Of a DNA stretch of 62,122 nucleotides, positions 17,830-26,014 are shown in pieces. The notes beneath the pieces were generated by a model. It made no database searches. It saw only the letters and a program-made list of their open reading frames with translations, and had not been told where the DNA came from. The stretch comes from an uncultured Rhodospirillales bacterium (lineage in GTDB: Bacteria > Pseudomonadota > Alphaproteobacteria > RF32 > CAG-239): the NCBI GenBank assembly GCA_902763185.1, contig CACWQT010000010.1:475-62596 (forward strand). Reading direction: 5' to 3'. The stretch's first letter is position 1; the number at the start of each line of letters is the position of its first letter. Both the position numbers and the translations under genes were made by a program.

Positions 17830-18480
17830 TTATTCTGCATGGGCAACCTCTTTAGATGAATTTAATTTCATATTTACTTGTTCTTTTAAATCATCAAAAA
17901 ACATCTTACAATGTTTCAAAATATCTAAAATGTCTATTTTTCTGTAATCTATCTCCTTTATATTACCCCGTGAAGTACAGCAAGGAGTATTTACATCTCT
18001 TGGAACACCTGCATTGTGTTTAAAGTCATTCGTGCATTTTCTTAATAGTTCTATTTCTTCATATTTGCCTATTTGGGTTATATCTATTTGATATTTTTCC
18101 AAATATTTTTCTTTTAACTCCTTAACTTTTGAAATATTTGATGAGCTATTTAATATTGTGCTTAAATCAAATTCAACATCTGTATAAATTGAAGCAATTA
18201 AGCTCCCATACATTTTATTATGCAACTCATCCATAAATTGTGCATAGGGTATGCCTCTAAACTCTTTTTCTTTTTTGTTTTCCCAATCTTTCTTTATCAT
18301 TGTTTTTAAGCGTTTATCCCATTCAATGTAATGTTCCTTAAAATTTTCCAAACGTAGAAACCACATATGAGAAGTATAATTTGGATTTAAATTGCTAATT
18401 ATGGTCATTTTCAACCTCATAGGTTCTTCACCCGATTGTCTGATTTTTTTGCTTTCAGGGATTTTTTTATTATTCTGCAT
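17830..18480 (-). CDS. Unknown soluble protein, possibly HEPN-like
   Basis: 216 residues. RKCTNDFKHNAG (~150-161) resembles the R...NxxKH signature seen in some HEPN-type and abortive-infection proteins, but the spacing (R-x7-H) is not the classical R-x4-6-H, so this is tentative. There are no membrane segments. The start lies 11 bases inside the end of the upstream membrane-protein gene, so it is translationally coupled. It is the last gene of a run that begins with a Fic gene and a SieB-like gene. Confidence 0.5.
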   Translation of the reverse strand: MQNNKKIPESKKIRQSGEEPMRLKMTIISNLNPNYTSHMWFLRLENFKEHYIEWDKRLKTMIKKDWENKKEKEFRGIPYAQFMDELHNKMYGSLIASIYTDVEFDLSTILNSSSNISKVKELKEKYLEKYQIDITQIGKYEEIELLRKCTNDFKHNAGVPRDVNTPCCTSRGNIKEIDYRKIDILDILKHCKMFFDDLKEQVNMKLNSSKEVAHAE

Positions 18481-19057
18481 CTGTTATTACCTTTGCGTAT
18501 TTTCGATAAATATCGAATGGTTTCATATTTTCAAATAATTCATTTATCTTCTTTTCTTCTTTTATAAGTTCTTCTTTCTGTATCCCTTTTGCTTCACCGA
18601 TTTTCAATCTTATAAAGTAAGATTTCATTGCTGTTAATACTAATTTCGTCAGATAATCAACAATCTCTTTAGGCATACAGAAATTTGCCTGTCCACCTGC
18701 GTTAATTAAGACTACTAAAGATTCAAAAGTAACATAATGATTTTGCAGATAATCAAAATGAAATTGTTGCACCTGCCTTAAATTTTCTTCAAATAATTTT
18801 CTCTCATCCGCTGTTAAAACTTGTTTACGAGTCATAAAATCAATTTCGCAATCCTTAAATTTTATCCTTGCTAAATCTAGAAATGCAAATATCCAACACG
18901 CAAGAGCAATAACTCCGAAATCAAAACCATTACGACCAAATACGATTAAAAATAAAGATGTAAGCGTTATTATTAATAAAATAGCGTACTTAATAGGAAT
19001 TCCTATGTTGTTAAAAAAGTCTTTTAATTGATTAATAAACTTATTTATTTTTTCCAT
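18470..19057 (-). CDS. Two-helix membrane protein of the Fic/SieB-like cluster
   Basis: 195 residues from ATG 19057 (MEKINKF), which has GAGGA eight bases upstream. Earlier ATGs at 19087 and 19081 lack a site. Two membrane segments (YAILLIITLTSLFLIVF and GVIALACWIFAFLDLA) are followed by a cytosolic helical domain of ~120 residues. The family is unknown. It overlaps the SieB-like gene upstream and the soluble 17830 gene downstream, so the three probably form one complex or system. Confidence 0.55.
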   Translation of the reverse strand: MEKINKFINQLKDFFNNIGIPIKYAILLIITLTSLFLIVFGRNGFDFGVIALACWIFAFLDLARIKFKDCEIDFMTRKQVLTADERKLFEENLRQVQQFHFDYLQNHYVTFESLVVLINAGGQANFCMPKEIVDYLTKLVLTAMKSYFIRLKIGEAKGIQKEELIKEEKKINELFENMKPFDIYRKYAKVITDAE

Positions 19058-19598
19058 TTTTAAAATCCTCAAAAATTTCATCAGCATGTTTTACCAAAAC
19101 ATTCCATACAGGCACAGGAATAGTCATAGATTGATTACCAAAATTTTTAATAATTTGTTTTTTTTCTAATTGTCGTAAAAATAAGCCAATTTTTTCCTTG
19201 GTATTGTAAGCATCTTTACAAAACTCATAAATAATTTCTCCCCAATCAAATATCTTCTTATAAAAGTAACTATCAGTGTTCATATCTATTTGTAATTCAT
19301 TACCATTCTCATAGACACGATTATACAAGAAATCTTTCTCTTCAGGTGTACATTTTTTTAAGGTTTTTAATATTTTTTTAGCAACAAAGTAATCTTTAGC
19401 CTTACGAAAAATAACCAATACGATTTTTGTTATAACTTGCTCCAAAAGATATGCAAAACCTAAAGATGCTATTACAAACGGTATAAGATATTGTTTATCA
19501 ATATCGAAATATAAAACACCACTCCAAGCCGCTCCAACGCAAATATATTGCCATGGATTTTTGAGTTGAGTAATTAAAGATGTTAAAATTGTTTCCAT
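19041..19598 (-). CDS. SieB-like (superinfection exclusion B type) membrane protein
   Basis: 185 residues. Two N-terminal membrane segments, the second being LIPFVIASLGFAYLLEQVI, precede a cytosolic part with CTPEEKDFLYNRV and a C-terminal winged-helix-like region (LFLRQLEKKQIIKNFG...PVPVWNVLVKHADEIF). This matches the layout of SieB-family proteins: two helices, a TPEEK segment, then a small domain that ends in helices. In phages and prophages SieB blocks other phages. Family membership is by layout and motif, not by search. Eleven bases separate it from the Fic gene upstream. Confidence 0.5.
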   Translation of the reverse strand: METILTSLITQLKNPWQYICVGAAWSGVLYFDIDKQYLIPFVIASLGFAYLLEQVITKIVLVIFRKAKDYFVAKKILKTLKKCTPEEKDFLYNRVYENGNELQIDMNTDSYFYKKIFDWGEIIYEFCKDAYNTKEKIGLFLRQLEKKQIIKNFGNQSMTIPVPVWNVLVKHADEIFEDFKNGKNK

Positions 19599-19609
19599 CT
19601 GTTACTTCC

Positions 19610-20647
19610 TCATTCCACGACTTTCCAATGACCGCCTTTGTCGGGACCGATACGGCGGAGTTTACCTTTTTCCTTTAGAGCAGTAATTTGCTTTGCTATG
19701 GCGCGACGAGAAATTCCTAAGATTTCAGCCATCTCTGTGGTTGTTATCTTCGGATTTTGCGCGACCAATACCAAAATTTTCTGTGAACTTTTCTGTGTCG
19801 TTTTCTGTGAACTTTTCTGTGAACTTTTTTCACTCTTAATCTGCATTTCGCGATTATCAAGCAGATTTCTCTCTCCCAAAAGCAAATTACCGAAGAATTT
19901 ATTCAAAAACTCCATCGTGTAAGGAATATCATTAGCTAAATTCTGATAGTTAGCACGCACCAACGCGTTGCGGAAGTATTTAGCATGAGCCTTAAACATA
20001 TCGTTATTGGTCTCAAACCCCAAAGTATAAAGGTATTTGATAATAAACACAGCCGTTGCTCTGGTGTTGCCTTCACCAAACGGATGGATTTGCCATATAC
20101 CGGAAGTAAATTTCGCCAATTGTTCTACTTTCTCTCGCTTTGAAAGTCCCTTATAGTTAAACTTTTTCTCTTGCGCAAAGTCATAATCCAAAGTTTCCCG
20201 AATACTGTCCGCACGACCATAAATCACAGTATCTCCGTTTAATATCGGTTCTTCTTTGGTGATGTCATAGTCACGTATCTTACCGGCGATTTTATGATCC
20301 AAAATACCGTTAAACAAAGCTTTATGGATAGAAATCAGCTCTGCCGGACTAAATGAAAAAGTGTGTGTGCTTAAGAGCTTGGTAATGCGAGCCGAAACCT
20401 CATCAGCTTCTTTTTCACTATGTTCTTTAAGCGTTTTGGCAGGATTTTTTTTGTAATATTGGGTTATCTGTTCACTGGCTTCATCAATGGATATTTTGCC
20501 TTCAATATTGTCTTTCGCGACCTCAATCAAGTATTTTGATGGCGTGAGATTATCAACCTGTTGCAAACCGATGGCGATGCCCCAGTTCTCCGCCTTTTGA
20601 TATTTTTCCGGCTCGGTTTGCTTTTTATATTCTTCAAAATGCTCCAT
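19610..20647 (-). CDS. Fic-family protein with C-terminal helix-turn-helix
   Basis: 345 residues. The Fic motif HPFGEGNTR (~188-196) is intact with catalytic His188, so AMP- or related NMP-transfer to proteins is likely. Residues ~20-70 (AIGLQQVDNLTPSKYLIEVAKDNIEGKISIDEA) resemble the antitoxin-like helices attached to many Fic proteins. I do not see a clear [S/T]xxxE[G/N] inhibitory motif there. An SSQK/TTQK repeat linker (~277-292) leads to a winged HTH (ITTTEMAEILGISRRAIAKQITAL), suggesting DNA binding or autoregulation. It starts the minus-strand cluster that continues into the SieB-like gene. Confidence 0.8.
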   Translation of the reverse strand: MEHFEEYKKQTEPEKYQKAENWGIAIGLQQVDNLTPSKYLIEVAKDNIEGKISIDEASEQITQYYKKNPAKTLKEHSEKEADEVSARITKLLSTHTFSFSPAELISIHKALFNGILDHKIAGKIRDYDITKEEPILNGDTVIYGRADSIRETLDYDFAQEKKFNYKGLSKREKVEQLAKFTSGIWQIHPFGEGNTRATAVFIIKYLYTLGFETNNDMFKAHAKYFRNALVRANYQNLANDIPYTMEFLNKFFGNLLLGERNLLDNREMQIKSEKSSQKSSQKTTQKSSQKILVLVAQNPKITTTEMAEILGISRRAIAKQITALKEKGKLRRIGPDKGGHWKVVE

Positions 20648-20840
20648 TTAAGCCCCCCAATTTTTCCAAATAGTGCGAAATATTAAACTGTGAATATTTT
20701 ACTTCACACTATATCGTATAATAGCCGTTTTTATTGGTTTGTCAAATGATTATTGGCGATAAAATCATTTGTTCGAGAGCCTCTTGAGATTTTGAAAACT
20801 AAACCTTAACCATTTCTATTTATATATTACCTATTGAACT

Positions 20841-21161
20841 TTACTCCTTATATTTCTTTACTCTTGCACGTTTAGGCAAATTATCGCTATCTATCATAAT
20901 TCCAACAATATCATTACGGATATCAGCAATATCTGCTAAATTTTTATTTAAGCCCAAAATAAAAATGACTTTAGCATAAACCCCCATAGAAGTTGCAGCA
21001 TCTCCTTGCTCAACTTTAGTAAGGGTTGGTCTAGTTATTCCAGCTCTTTTTGCCATCAGTTCCATAGGGATTCTACGTCTTATACGTGCTTCCTTTATAT
21101 CAGAACCTAGTTTTTCCAAAGTCTTTTGAACTGGTATTGGTATAATAGATGTCTTTCTCAT
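20841..21161 (-). CDS. XRE-family transcriptional regulator
   Basis: 106 residues. A Cro/C1-type HTH spans ~17-70 (GSDIKEARIRRRIPMELMAKRAGITRPTLTKVEQG). The opening resembles HipB-type antitoxins, but no HipA-like gene is adjacent. AGGA precedes the start. It may control the divergent AAA-DUF4143 gene or the Fic cluster; the long AT-rich gap to its right contains several inverted repeats. Confidence 0.75.
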   Translation of the reverse strand: MRKTSIIPIPVQKTLEKLGSDIKEARIRRRIPMELMAKRAGITRPTLTKVEQGDAATSMGVYAKVIFILGLNKNLADIADIRNDIVGIMIDSDNLPKRARVKKYKE

Positions 21162-21648
21162 ATTGTTATCCTACAGTTGAGTGATTACTATGTATTTAAT
21201 GTATATTATATTTTACAAAATATCAGTGTAATGTAAACAATATTTTACAATAATAACCATTACACTCTAAATTTTATGTGGTTTGCATTTTTCTTAAAAA
21301 TAGAAAGCCTAGCAAATTACCACAATCTAAAAAGTGGAAATAGATTTCTAAAATTATGCTCTACACTGAATTTTTAGAAATTTATTTCTAATTTTTGCTA
21401 TTTTATGTGTTTTTTAGCTTAATTTCAAAACTTTTTGGATATTTAAGAATAAAATTTAACAAGGTTTGCAAACATTTGCTAATTTTTCACTTTTTTATGT
21501 ACTTTTGGCAAATAACAATGCAAAATTCGCAATATGTTAATTCAAATTAACAAAAATTAATAAAATATAAAAATTGTAAATTCAATTTAATAAAAATATT
21601 GACTATTGGAAAATTGTTAATTATAATTAGCACTAAAGGAGATACGAA
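21162..21648. other. 487-bp AT-rich divergent regulatory region
   Basis: No gene visible. It separates the XRE gene from the AAA-DUF4143 gene. It contains the inverted repeat GTTAATT-CA-AATTAAC at 21536-21551, several TTTCTA/TAGAAA inverted segments around 21345-21395 and a strong promoter at 21599-21627. Confidence 0.5.
21599..21627 (+). promoter_or_regulatory. Sigma70-type promoter of the AAA-DUF4143 gene
   Basis: TTGACT (21599-21604), a 17-base spacer and a perfect TATAAT (21622-21627), about 22 bases before the start codon. The -10 is embedded in a TTAATTATAATTA palindrome that could be an operator. Confidence 0.7.
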
Positions 21649-22968
21649 ATGACAACAGAAACATTGATAGATAGACCTGAATATATACGTCAACTGAATG
21701 CTTGGCAAGGTCAAAATGATTTGATTAAAATAGTGACTGGTGTTCGGCGCTGTGGAAAGTCGAAGTTGTTGGAGCTGTTTCAAATGCGCCTACAGTTTGA
21801 TAAGATTGCCGATGATAGTCAGATTGTTAGTGTTAATCTTGAGGACCTTATACAAACTCGAAAAATAGGTTTAACCGAAGATACCGAGCATTTTCTGGTT
21901 GGTTATGAAAAGTTGCTTGATTACATTTTAGCACAATTAAATCCTAAGAAAATGAACTTTGTCTTTATTGATGAAGTGCAGCTATTGAGAGATTGGCAGA
22001 AGGTAGCTAATACGTTACGTTTGCAAAAAAATGTTGATGTATATTTAACTGGTTCCAATGCGTATATGTTCTCTTCTGATTTAGCGAACTCTTTAGGTGG
22101 TCGATATATTGAGATAAAGATGCAGCCGTTATCGTTTAAGGAATATCACGAAGCATATATACAATCTCAAAATTTAACTCCTGAAATAACACTAGATGAT
22201 AAAGCTCCGAGGATTCTGGTCGATTTATTCAATTTGTATTCCAATTACATCCGTGAAAGTGGTTTTCCGCAGACTTTGAAAATGTTATACAATCGCCAGC
22301 ATATCAGTGACTATCTACGTGATACAGTCTATTTAAATACGGTGCAGAAGGACATCGTTAAACGTTTCAATTTGTCTGACGTAAACAAACTCGATGCCGT
22401 AGTTAAGTACATGTTTGATAATATCGGAAATGAGACATCTATTCGTAATATTGAAAAAGGTCTTGGTTCTGGTGGTCATAAAATTTCAGTACCGACGATA
22501 GATAAAATTCTTGAAGGTCTTCTCGATAGTTTCTTGATGTATGAATGTAAGCGATATGACATTAAGGGCAAACAATACCTTGACAGCAATTCAAAGTATT
22601 ATGTTGCTGATATTGGTTTAAGAACGGCTTTAATCGGTATGAAGGATATGGATTCAGGTCATATTCTTGAAAATGTGGTATATCTTGAACTTATACGTCG
22701 TGGCTATGAGGTTTCAGTTGGTAAAATTCATAGTGGGAGTAAGATGGTTGAAGTAGATTTTATCGCTAAAAAGAGTGGTGGTATAGTTGAATATTACCAA
22801 GTTGCTTTGAATGTGTTGGGAAGTGATACATTGGAACGTGAACTTGCACCACTTGAAGCTATTGATGATAATTACCCAAAATTCATACTTTCGATGGATT
22901 ATGGCTCTGGTGAAAATAATGGTATCAAACGCTTAAATGTACTTGATTGGTTGCTTGGACAAGTGTGA
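21649..22968 (+). CDS. AAA ATPase with C-terminal DUF4143
   Basis: 439 residues. Walker A GVRRCGKSK lies at ~26-34 and Walker B FVFIDEVQ at ~105-112. The second half matches DUF4143, including the conserved segment around YYVADIGLRTAL and a PD-(D/E)xK-like end (VEVDFIAKKSGGIVEYYQV). These proteins are common in gut bacteria, often mobile and often solitary; their role is not established. AAAGGAG precedes the start, and a strong promoter lies just upstream. Confidence 0.85.
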   Translation: MTTETLIDRPEYIRQLNAWQGQNDLIKIVTGVRRCGKSKLLELFQMRLQFDKIADDSQIVSVNLEDLIQTRKIGLTEDTEHFLVGYEKLLDYILAQLNPKKMNFVFIDEVQLLRDWQKVANTLRLQKNVDVYLTGSNAYMFSSDLANSLGGRYIEIKMQPLSFKEYHEAYIQSQNLTPEITLDDKAPRILVDLFNLYSNYIRESGFPQTLKMLYNRQHISDYLRDTVYLNTVQKDIVKRFNLSDVNKLDAVVKYMFDNIGNETSIRNIEKGLGSGGHKISVPTIDKILEGLLDSFLMYECKRYDIKGKQYLDSNSKYYVADIGLRTALIGMKDMDSGHILENVVYLELIRRGYEVSVGKIHSGSKMVEVDFIAKKSGGIVEYYQVALNVLGSDTLERELAPLEAIDDNYPKFILSMDYGSGENNGIKRLNVLDWLLGQV

Positions 22969-23314
22969 TATGAAATTAATTACAATTATCAAACTGTAGG
23001 CTTTGTACTAAAGCTATAGATTATATAATTGCAAAAATAACGTAAATTATCTTATTAATCGTAACAAAAATGTTACGATTCATCTGTAAAAATGTTATGA
23101 TTAATGTAAAGATACATAATAAAGGATAAGAAATATACCTGTTTCTTAATGTTATTAAAATTTACCCATTTCGAGAAAAAATCGTGTGCAAATAAAAATA
23201 TCGCGTTATAATTTGGCTAAATTTTAAGTGTGATGCAAAGTGTGATGCATTTCGGTAAATATGGCTATAGTAAAAAGAGTGAAAACGTGTAAAAACAATG
23301 GTTTTTGCAAAAAT

Positions 23315-23339
23315 GGTGCGGACCCCGTTGCCTGCTCCA
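23315..23339 (+). repeat. tRNA-Gly 3'-end remnant, likely attachment-site half
   Basis: The segment ending CCCCGTTGCCTGCTCCA resembles the T-stem, acceptor strand and CCA of a tRNA-Gly gene (typical TCCCGTTGCCCGCTCCA). No 5' tRNA half precedes it. A terminator follows 13 bases later, as after the real tRNA-Gln at 54610. This is what an integrated element leaves at the far end of its target tRNA. Confidence 0.4.
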
Positions 23340-23352
23340 ATAAACAAAAAAT

Positions 23353-23374
23353 GCACCCGTGTGGTGCTTTTTTT
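23353..23374 (+). terminator. Terminator after the tRNA-Gly remnant
   Basis: GCACC (23353-23357), loop CGTGT, GGTGC (23363-23367), then seven T (23368-23374). It probably belonged to the original tRNA gene. Confidence 0.65.
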
Positions 23375-23541
23375 GTTTGTGCTTGTGCGCCTTGAAGCCT
23401 TCGGCTGTGCTATGCGCACGACACCACTGTCTTGCTACGTAAGGTGCGCGCTTCAGCGCTTGCCAACTACGCTACGGTCAAGTTGTTGTAACATTTGCGC
23501 TCTTGTCGCTCTCGCGGAGGCGCAAATTAACAACAGCTGAT

Positions 23542-23587
23542 AACTTATGGAAAAAACAATTCACCGGATTGTTTTTTCTCATAAGTT
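23542..23587. terminator. Long hairpin upstream of rnc
   Basis: AACTTATG...AAAAAACAAT (23542-23560) pairs with ATTGTTTTTTC...CATAAGTT (23568-23587) around a 7-base loop. The T-rich right arm lets it work as a terminator on either strand. Confidence 0.5.
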
Positions 23588-23679
23588 CGTGGTGCGGTGG
23601 CCTCCGCCACATTAAATTTATGCTTGCATTTCCCGAATTTAGGGCGTATTTATAGGCTAAATTTTGATAAGGAATACAT

Positions 23680-24342
23680 ATGAAAGAATTGCAAAAGAAA
23701 CTCGGCTATGTTTTTAAGAACGCGGATTGGCTCAAGCAAGCTCTAACCCATTCGAGCCTATCTTCCGATATACATAAAAACTATGAACGGTTGGAATTTT
23801 TGGGGGATCGTATTTTGGGTGTGACTGTTGCCGATATGCTCTGCCAAACTTTTGCTAACGAGGCGGAAGGTGAATTGGCACAGCGGTTTGTTCATCTGGT
23901 TTGCAAGGAAACAGTTGCCGAAGTGATGCGAAATCTTAAAGTAGCAGATTATATTGAGGCGGCAAATCCAGAAGTATGCAACAAAGATACTGTGCTTTGT
24001 GATGTGGGGGAAGCCATTATAGCCGCAATTTACCATGACAGCGAAAATTTAACAACGGCTCAGGATTTTGTTCGCATGCATTGGCGCGGTTTAATTGATA
24101 GAAAATCACAACCGATTAAAGATGATAAAACGCATTTGCAAGAATTTGCAGCCAAACTGACATTACCTATGCCGCAATACCAACTTGTTGCCAAAACAGG
24201 ACCGGAGCATGCACCGCGTTTTGAAGTTAAAGTTATGGTAGGCGAACAGTTTGAGGCTTACGGAAACGGTTCTACCAAAAAGCAAGCAGAGCAAGAGGCT
24301 GCAGCACATATGATTGCGATCTTGGAGAATAATAATGGTTGA
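23680..24342 (+). CDS. rnc: Ribonuclease III
   Basis: 220 residues, the normal length. The RNase III signature YERLEFLGDRILG (~35-47) contains the catalytic Glu/Asp; DVGEAIIAAIYHD (~107-119) carries the second acidic set. A double-stranded RNA-binding domain follows (~150-218, ending KKQAEQEAAAHMIAIL). The enzyme processes rRNA precursors and structured RNAs. AAGGA lies six bases before the start. The stop overlaps the era start by eight bases, the usual rnc-era coupling. Confidence 0.95.
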   Translation: MKELQKKLGYVFKNADWLKQALTHSSLSSDIHKNYERLEFLGDRILGVTVADMLCQTFANEAEGELAQRFVHLVCKETVAEVMRNLKVADYIEAANPEVCNKDTVLCDVGEAIIAAIYHDSENLTTAQDFVRMHWRGLIDRKSQPIKDDKTHLQEFAAKLTLPMPQYQLVAKTGPEHAPRFEVKVMVGEQFEAYGNGSTKKQAEQEAAAHMIAILENNNG

Positions 24343-25240
24343 TGAAGCACAAACACGCGCAGGTTTTGTGGCTCTTTTAGGAGCTCCGAATGCCGGAAAG
24401 TCGACACTTACCAACCATTTTGCCGGTTCTAAAGTAAGCATTGTTTCACCCAAAGCACAAACCACACGCACAACGGTAAAAGGTATCGGAATTTGGAAAA
24501 ATACACAAATTATCTTTTTGGATACGCCGGGAATTTTTAAGCCTAAACGGCGACTCGACAGGGCAATGGTCGCTTCTGCTTGGGGGGGAGTTAATGATGC
24601 GGATATGGTGGCGTTACTCGTTGACGGCAAGCGCGGATTTGATGAGGAGACGCGCTCCATTATTGATAAATTAAAAGAAACGCATACGCCTACCCTTTTA
24701 ATTATCAATAAAATTGATTTGATTAAAAATGAGCGACTTTTGGAGCTTACTAAAGAGTTGAACGACGCTTATGCTTTTGAAGCAACCTTTATGGTATCGG
24801 CGCTTAACGGCAAAGGATTAGATGATTTTTATGATTATGTGGCGGAACATCTCCCCGTCAGCCCATGGTATTATCCTGAAGAGCAAATGTCAGACTTGCC
24901 GTTAAAGCTTTTGGCGGCGGAAGTGGTGCGCGAAAAGTTATTCTTATATTTAAGGCAGGAAATTCCTTATGCTTTAACAGTAGAACCGGAACTGTGGGAT
25001 CGGCGTGAGGACGGTTCTGTTCGAGCTGAAATGACGATTTATGTGGAGCGCGACGGACAAAAGCAAATTATCTTGGGACATGGCGGGCAGATGATTAAAA
25101 AAATCGGACAATCTGCCAGAAAAGAACTGGAAGATATGTTAGAATCGCGAATACACCTGTTTTTATTTGTTAAAGTGCGCGAGAACTGGGGGGAGGACAA
25201 AGCACGCTACAGCGATTGGGGATTAGATTTTAACGCTTAG
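24335..25240 (+). CDS. era: GTPase Era
   Basis: 301 residues from ATG 24335 (MVDEAQTRAGF); the frame extends to a TTG at 24314, but that lies deeper in rnc and has no advantage. G1 GAPNAGKST, G2/T-rich switch KAQTTRTTV, G3 DTPGIF, G4 NKID and a C-terminal KH domain (HGGQMIKKIGQSARKELEDML) are all present. Era binds the 3' end of 16S rRNA and assists 30S assembly. No recO follows; the next gene is convergent. Confidence 0.95.
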   Translation: MVDEAQTRAGFVALLGAPNAGKSTLTNHFAGSKVSIVSPKAQTTRTTVKGIGIWKNTQIIFLDTPGIFKPKRRLDRAMVASAWGGVNDADMVALLVDGKRGFDEETRSIIDKLKETHTPTLLIINKIDLIKNERLLELTKELNDAYAFEATFMVSALNGKGLDDFYDYVAEHLPVSPWYYPEEQMSDLPLKLLAAEVVREKLFLYLRQEIPYALTVEPELWDRREDGSVRAEMTIYVERDGQKQIILGHGGQMIKKIGQSARKELEDMLESRIHLFLFVKVRENWGEDKARYSDWGLDFNA

Positions 25241-25264
25241 CTTTACGCTTTTCCTTAAAATACT

Positions 25265-26005
25265 CTAACGGCTCATACCATCCATGGTTTGTATCATTGG
25301 ACTCGTTTCGCGCGGAGCAACTGTTTGTTGAGGAACTGAGGTCTCTTGCATATCACTTTGTTGTTTTGTTTGACGTTGTTTTAACTTTTGCAGATACTCA
25401 CGGCGTTCTTTAATTTCTTTCTTCTTACGTTCAAAGTTTTCTTTTAACGACTTCATTTCCTTATTTAGTGCTTTTTCCTTTTGTTCAACTTTTTTAATTT
25501 CCGCATCTATTTCTTTTTTCTTTTCTTTGGAAACTTTTTTGCGTTGAAGTTCAAGTTGCTTTCTTTGCTCGGCAAGACGTTTTTTCTCTGCCTCGTGCAA
25601 TCTTTCTTTTTCTCTCAACTTTCTTTCAAGATCATTTTTCTCTTCAATCGCTTTATTAAGCTGAACTTCACGTTCTTTAATCTGCTCAGCCATTTTTTGG
25701 GCGGCAATTTGTTGAGCTATTGCGGCGGCTTGTTCTTCTGCCTTTGCCTCTTTCATTTTTTTCCTAATGCGTCTTATCATAGATATTCTTTTTTGTTCTA
25801 TGATTCTGGCAATTTTTTCAAAAAGACGACCGATTTCTTCAGGAGAACGGGTGCTTTTGCTCATCAAAGCTTCTAAAAGTAACGGACCATTAGCACCGAG
25901 CAGTTGCGCAGCCAACATTTTTGCTCCTTCAATATCTCCTTTTTGCAGATATTGTCCCATTCTTTTGCCATTTTCAATGGCGCTTGTAATAACCTGCTTT
26001 CCCAT
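25265..26005 (-). CDS. Lys/Glu-rich coiled-coil protein of the effector-like cluster
   Basis: 246 residues. The first ~85 residues form a small helical domain (IENGKRMGQYLQKGDIEGAKMLAAQLLGANGPLLLEALMSKS). Residues ~90-215 are an almost uninterrupted charged coiled coil, followed by a Gln/Pro-rich tail. There is no signal peptide or membrane segment. GGAGG precedes the start. It lies nine bases after the stop of the 26015 gene on the same strand, so the two are co-transcribed. It might be a chaperone, adaptor or structural partner for that protein; the function is not known. Confidence 0.6.
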   Translation of the reverse strand: MGKQVITSAIENGKRMGQYLQKGDIEGAKMLAAQLLGANGPLLLEALMSKSTRSPEEIGRLFEKIARIIEQKRISMIRRIRKKMKEAKAEEQAAAIAQQIAAQKMAEQIKEREVQLNKAIEEKNDLERKLREKERLHEAEKKRLAEQRKQLELQRKKVSKEKKKEIDAEIKKVEQKEKALNKEMKSLKENFERKKKEIKERREYLQKLKQRQTKQQSDMQETSVPQQTVAPRETSPMIQTMDGMSR

Positions 26006-26014
26006 GAGAGCCTC

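Larger units (their letters stand above)
22969..23679. other. 711-bp island-boundary region, hairpin-rich, no gene
   Basis: No convincing coding sequence. It holds a 12-base tandem repeat (AGTGTGATGCA) at 23228-23251, a tRNA-Gly-like 3' end (23315-23339) with its terminator, a GC-rich stretch of nested hairpins (23380-23535; e.g. GTGCGC/GCGCAC and TTTGCGC/GCGCAAA) and a long hairpin at 23542-23587. Short open frames here, e.g. 23261-23395, lack ribosome binding sites. Confidence 0.5.

Noticed and set aside
23261..23395. Cys-rich 44-codon frame starting MAIVKRVKTCK
   Set aside because: No ribosome binding site, and it runs through the tRNA-Gly remnant and its terminator, so it is a by-product.
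23162..23540. Overlapping frames on both strands near the island end, one containing GAGNGVRT
   Set aside because: Such translations commonly come from the antisense of tRNA 3' ends; consistent with the remnant, not with a gene.
23298..23540. Known structured RNA (tmRNA, SRP RNA, RNase P)
   Set aside because: Hairpins are present, but none of the conserved cores of these RNAs could be recognised.
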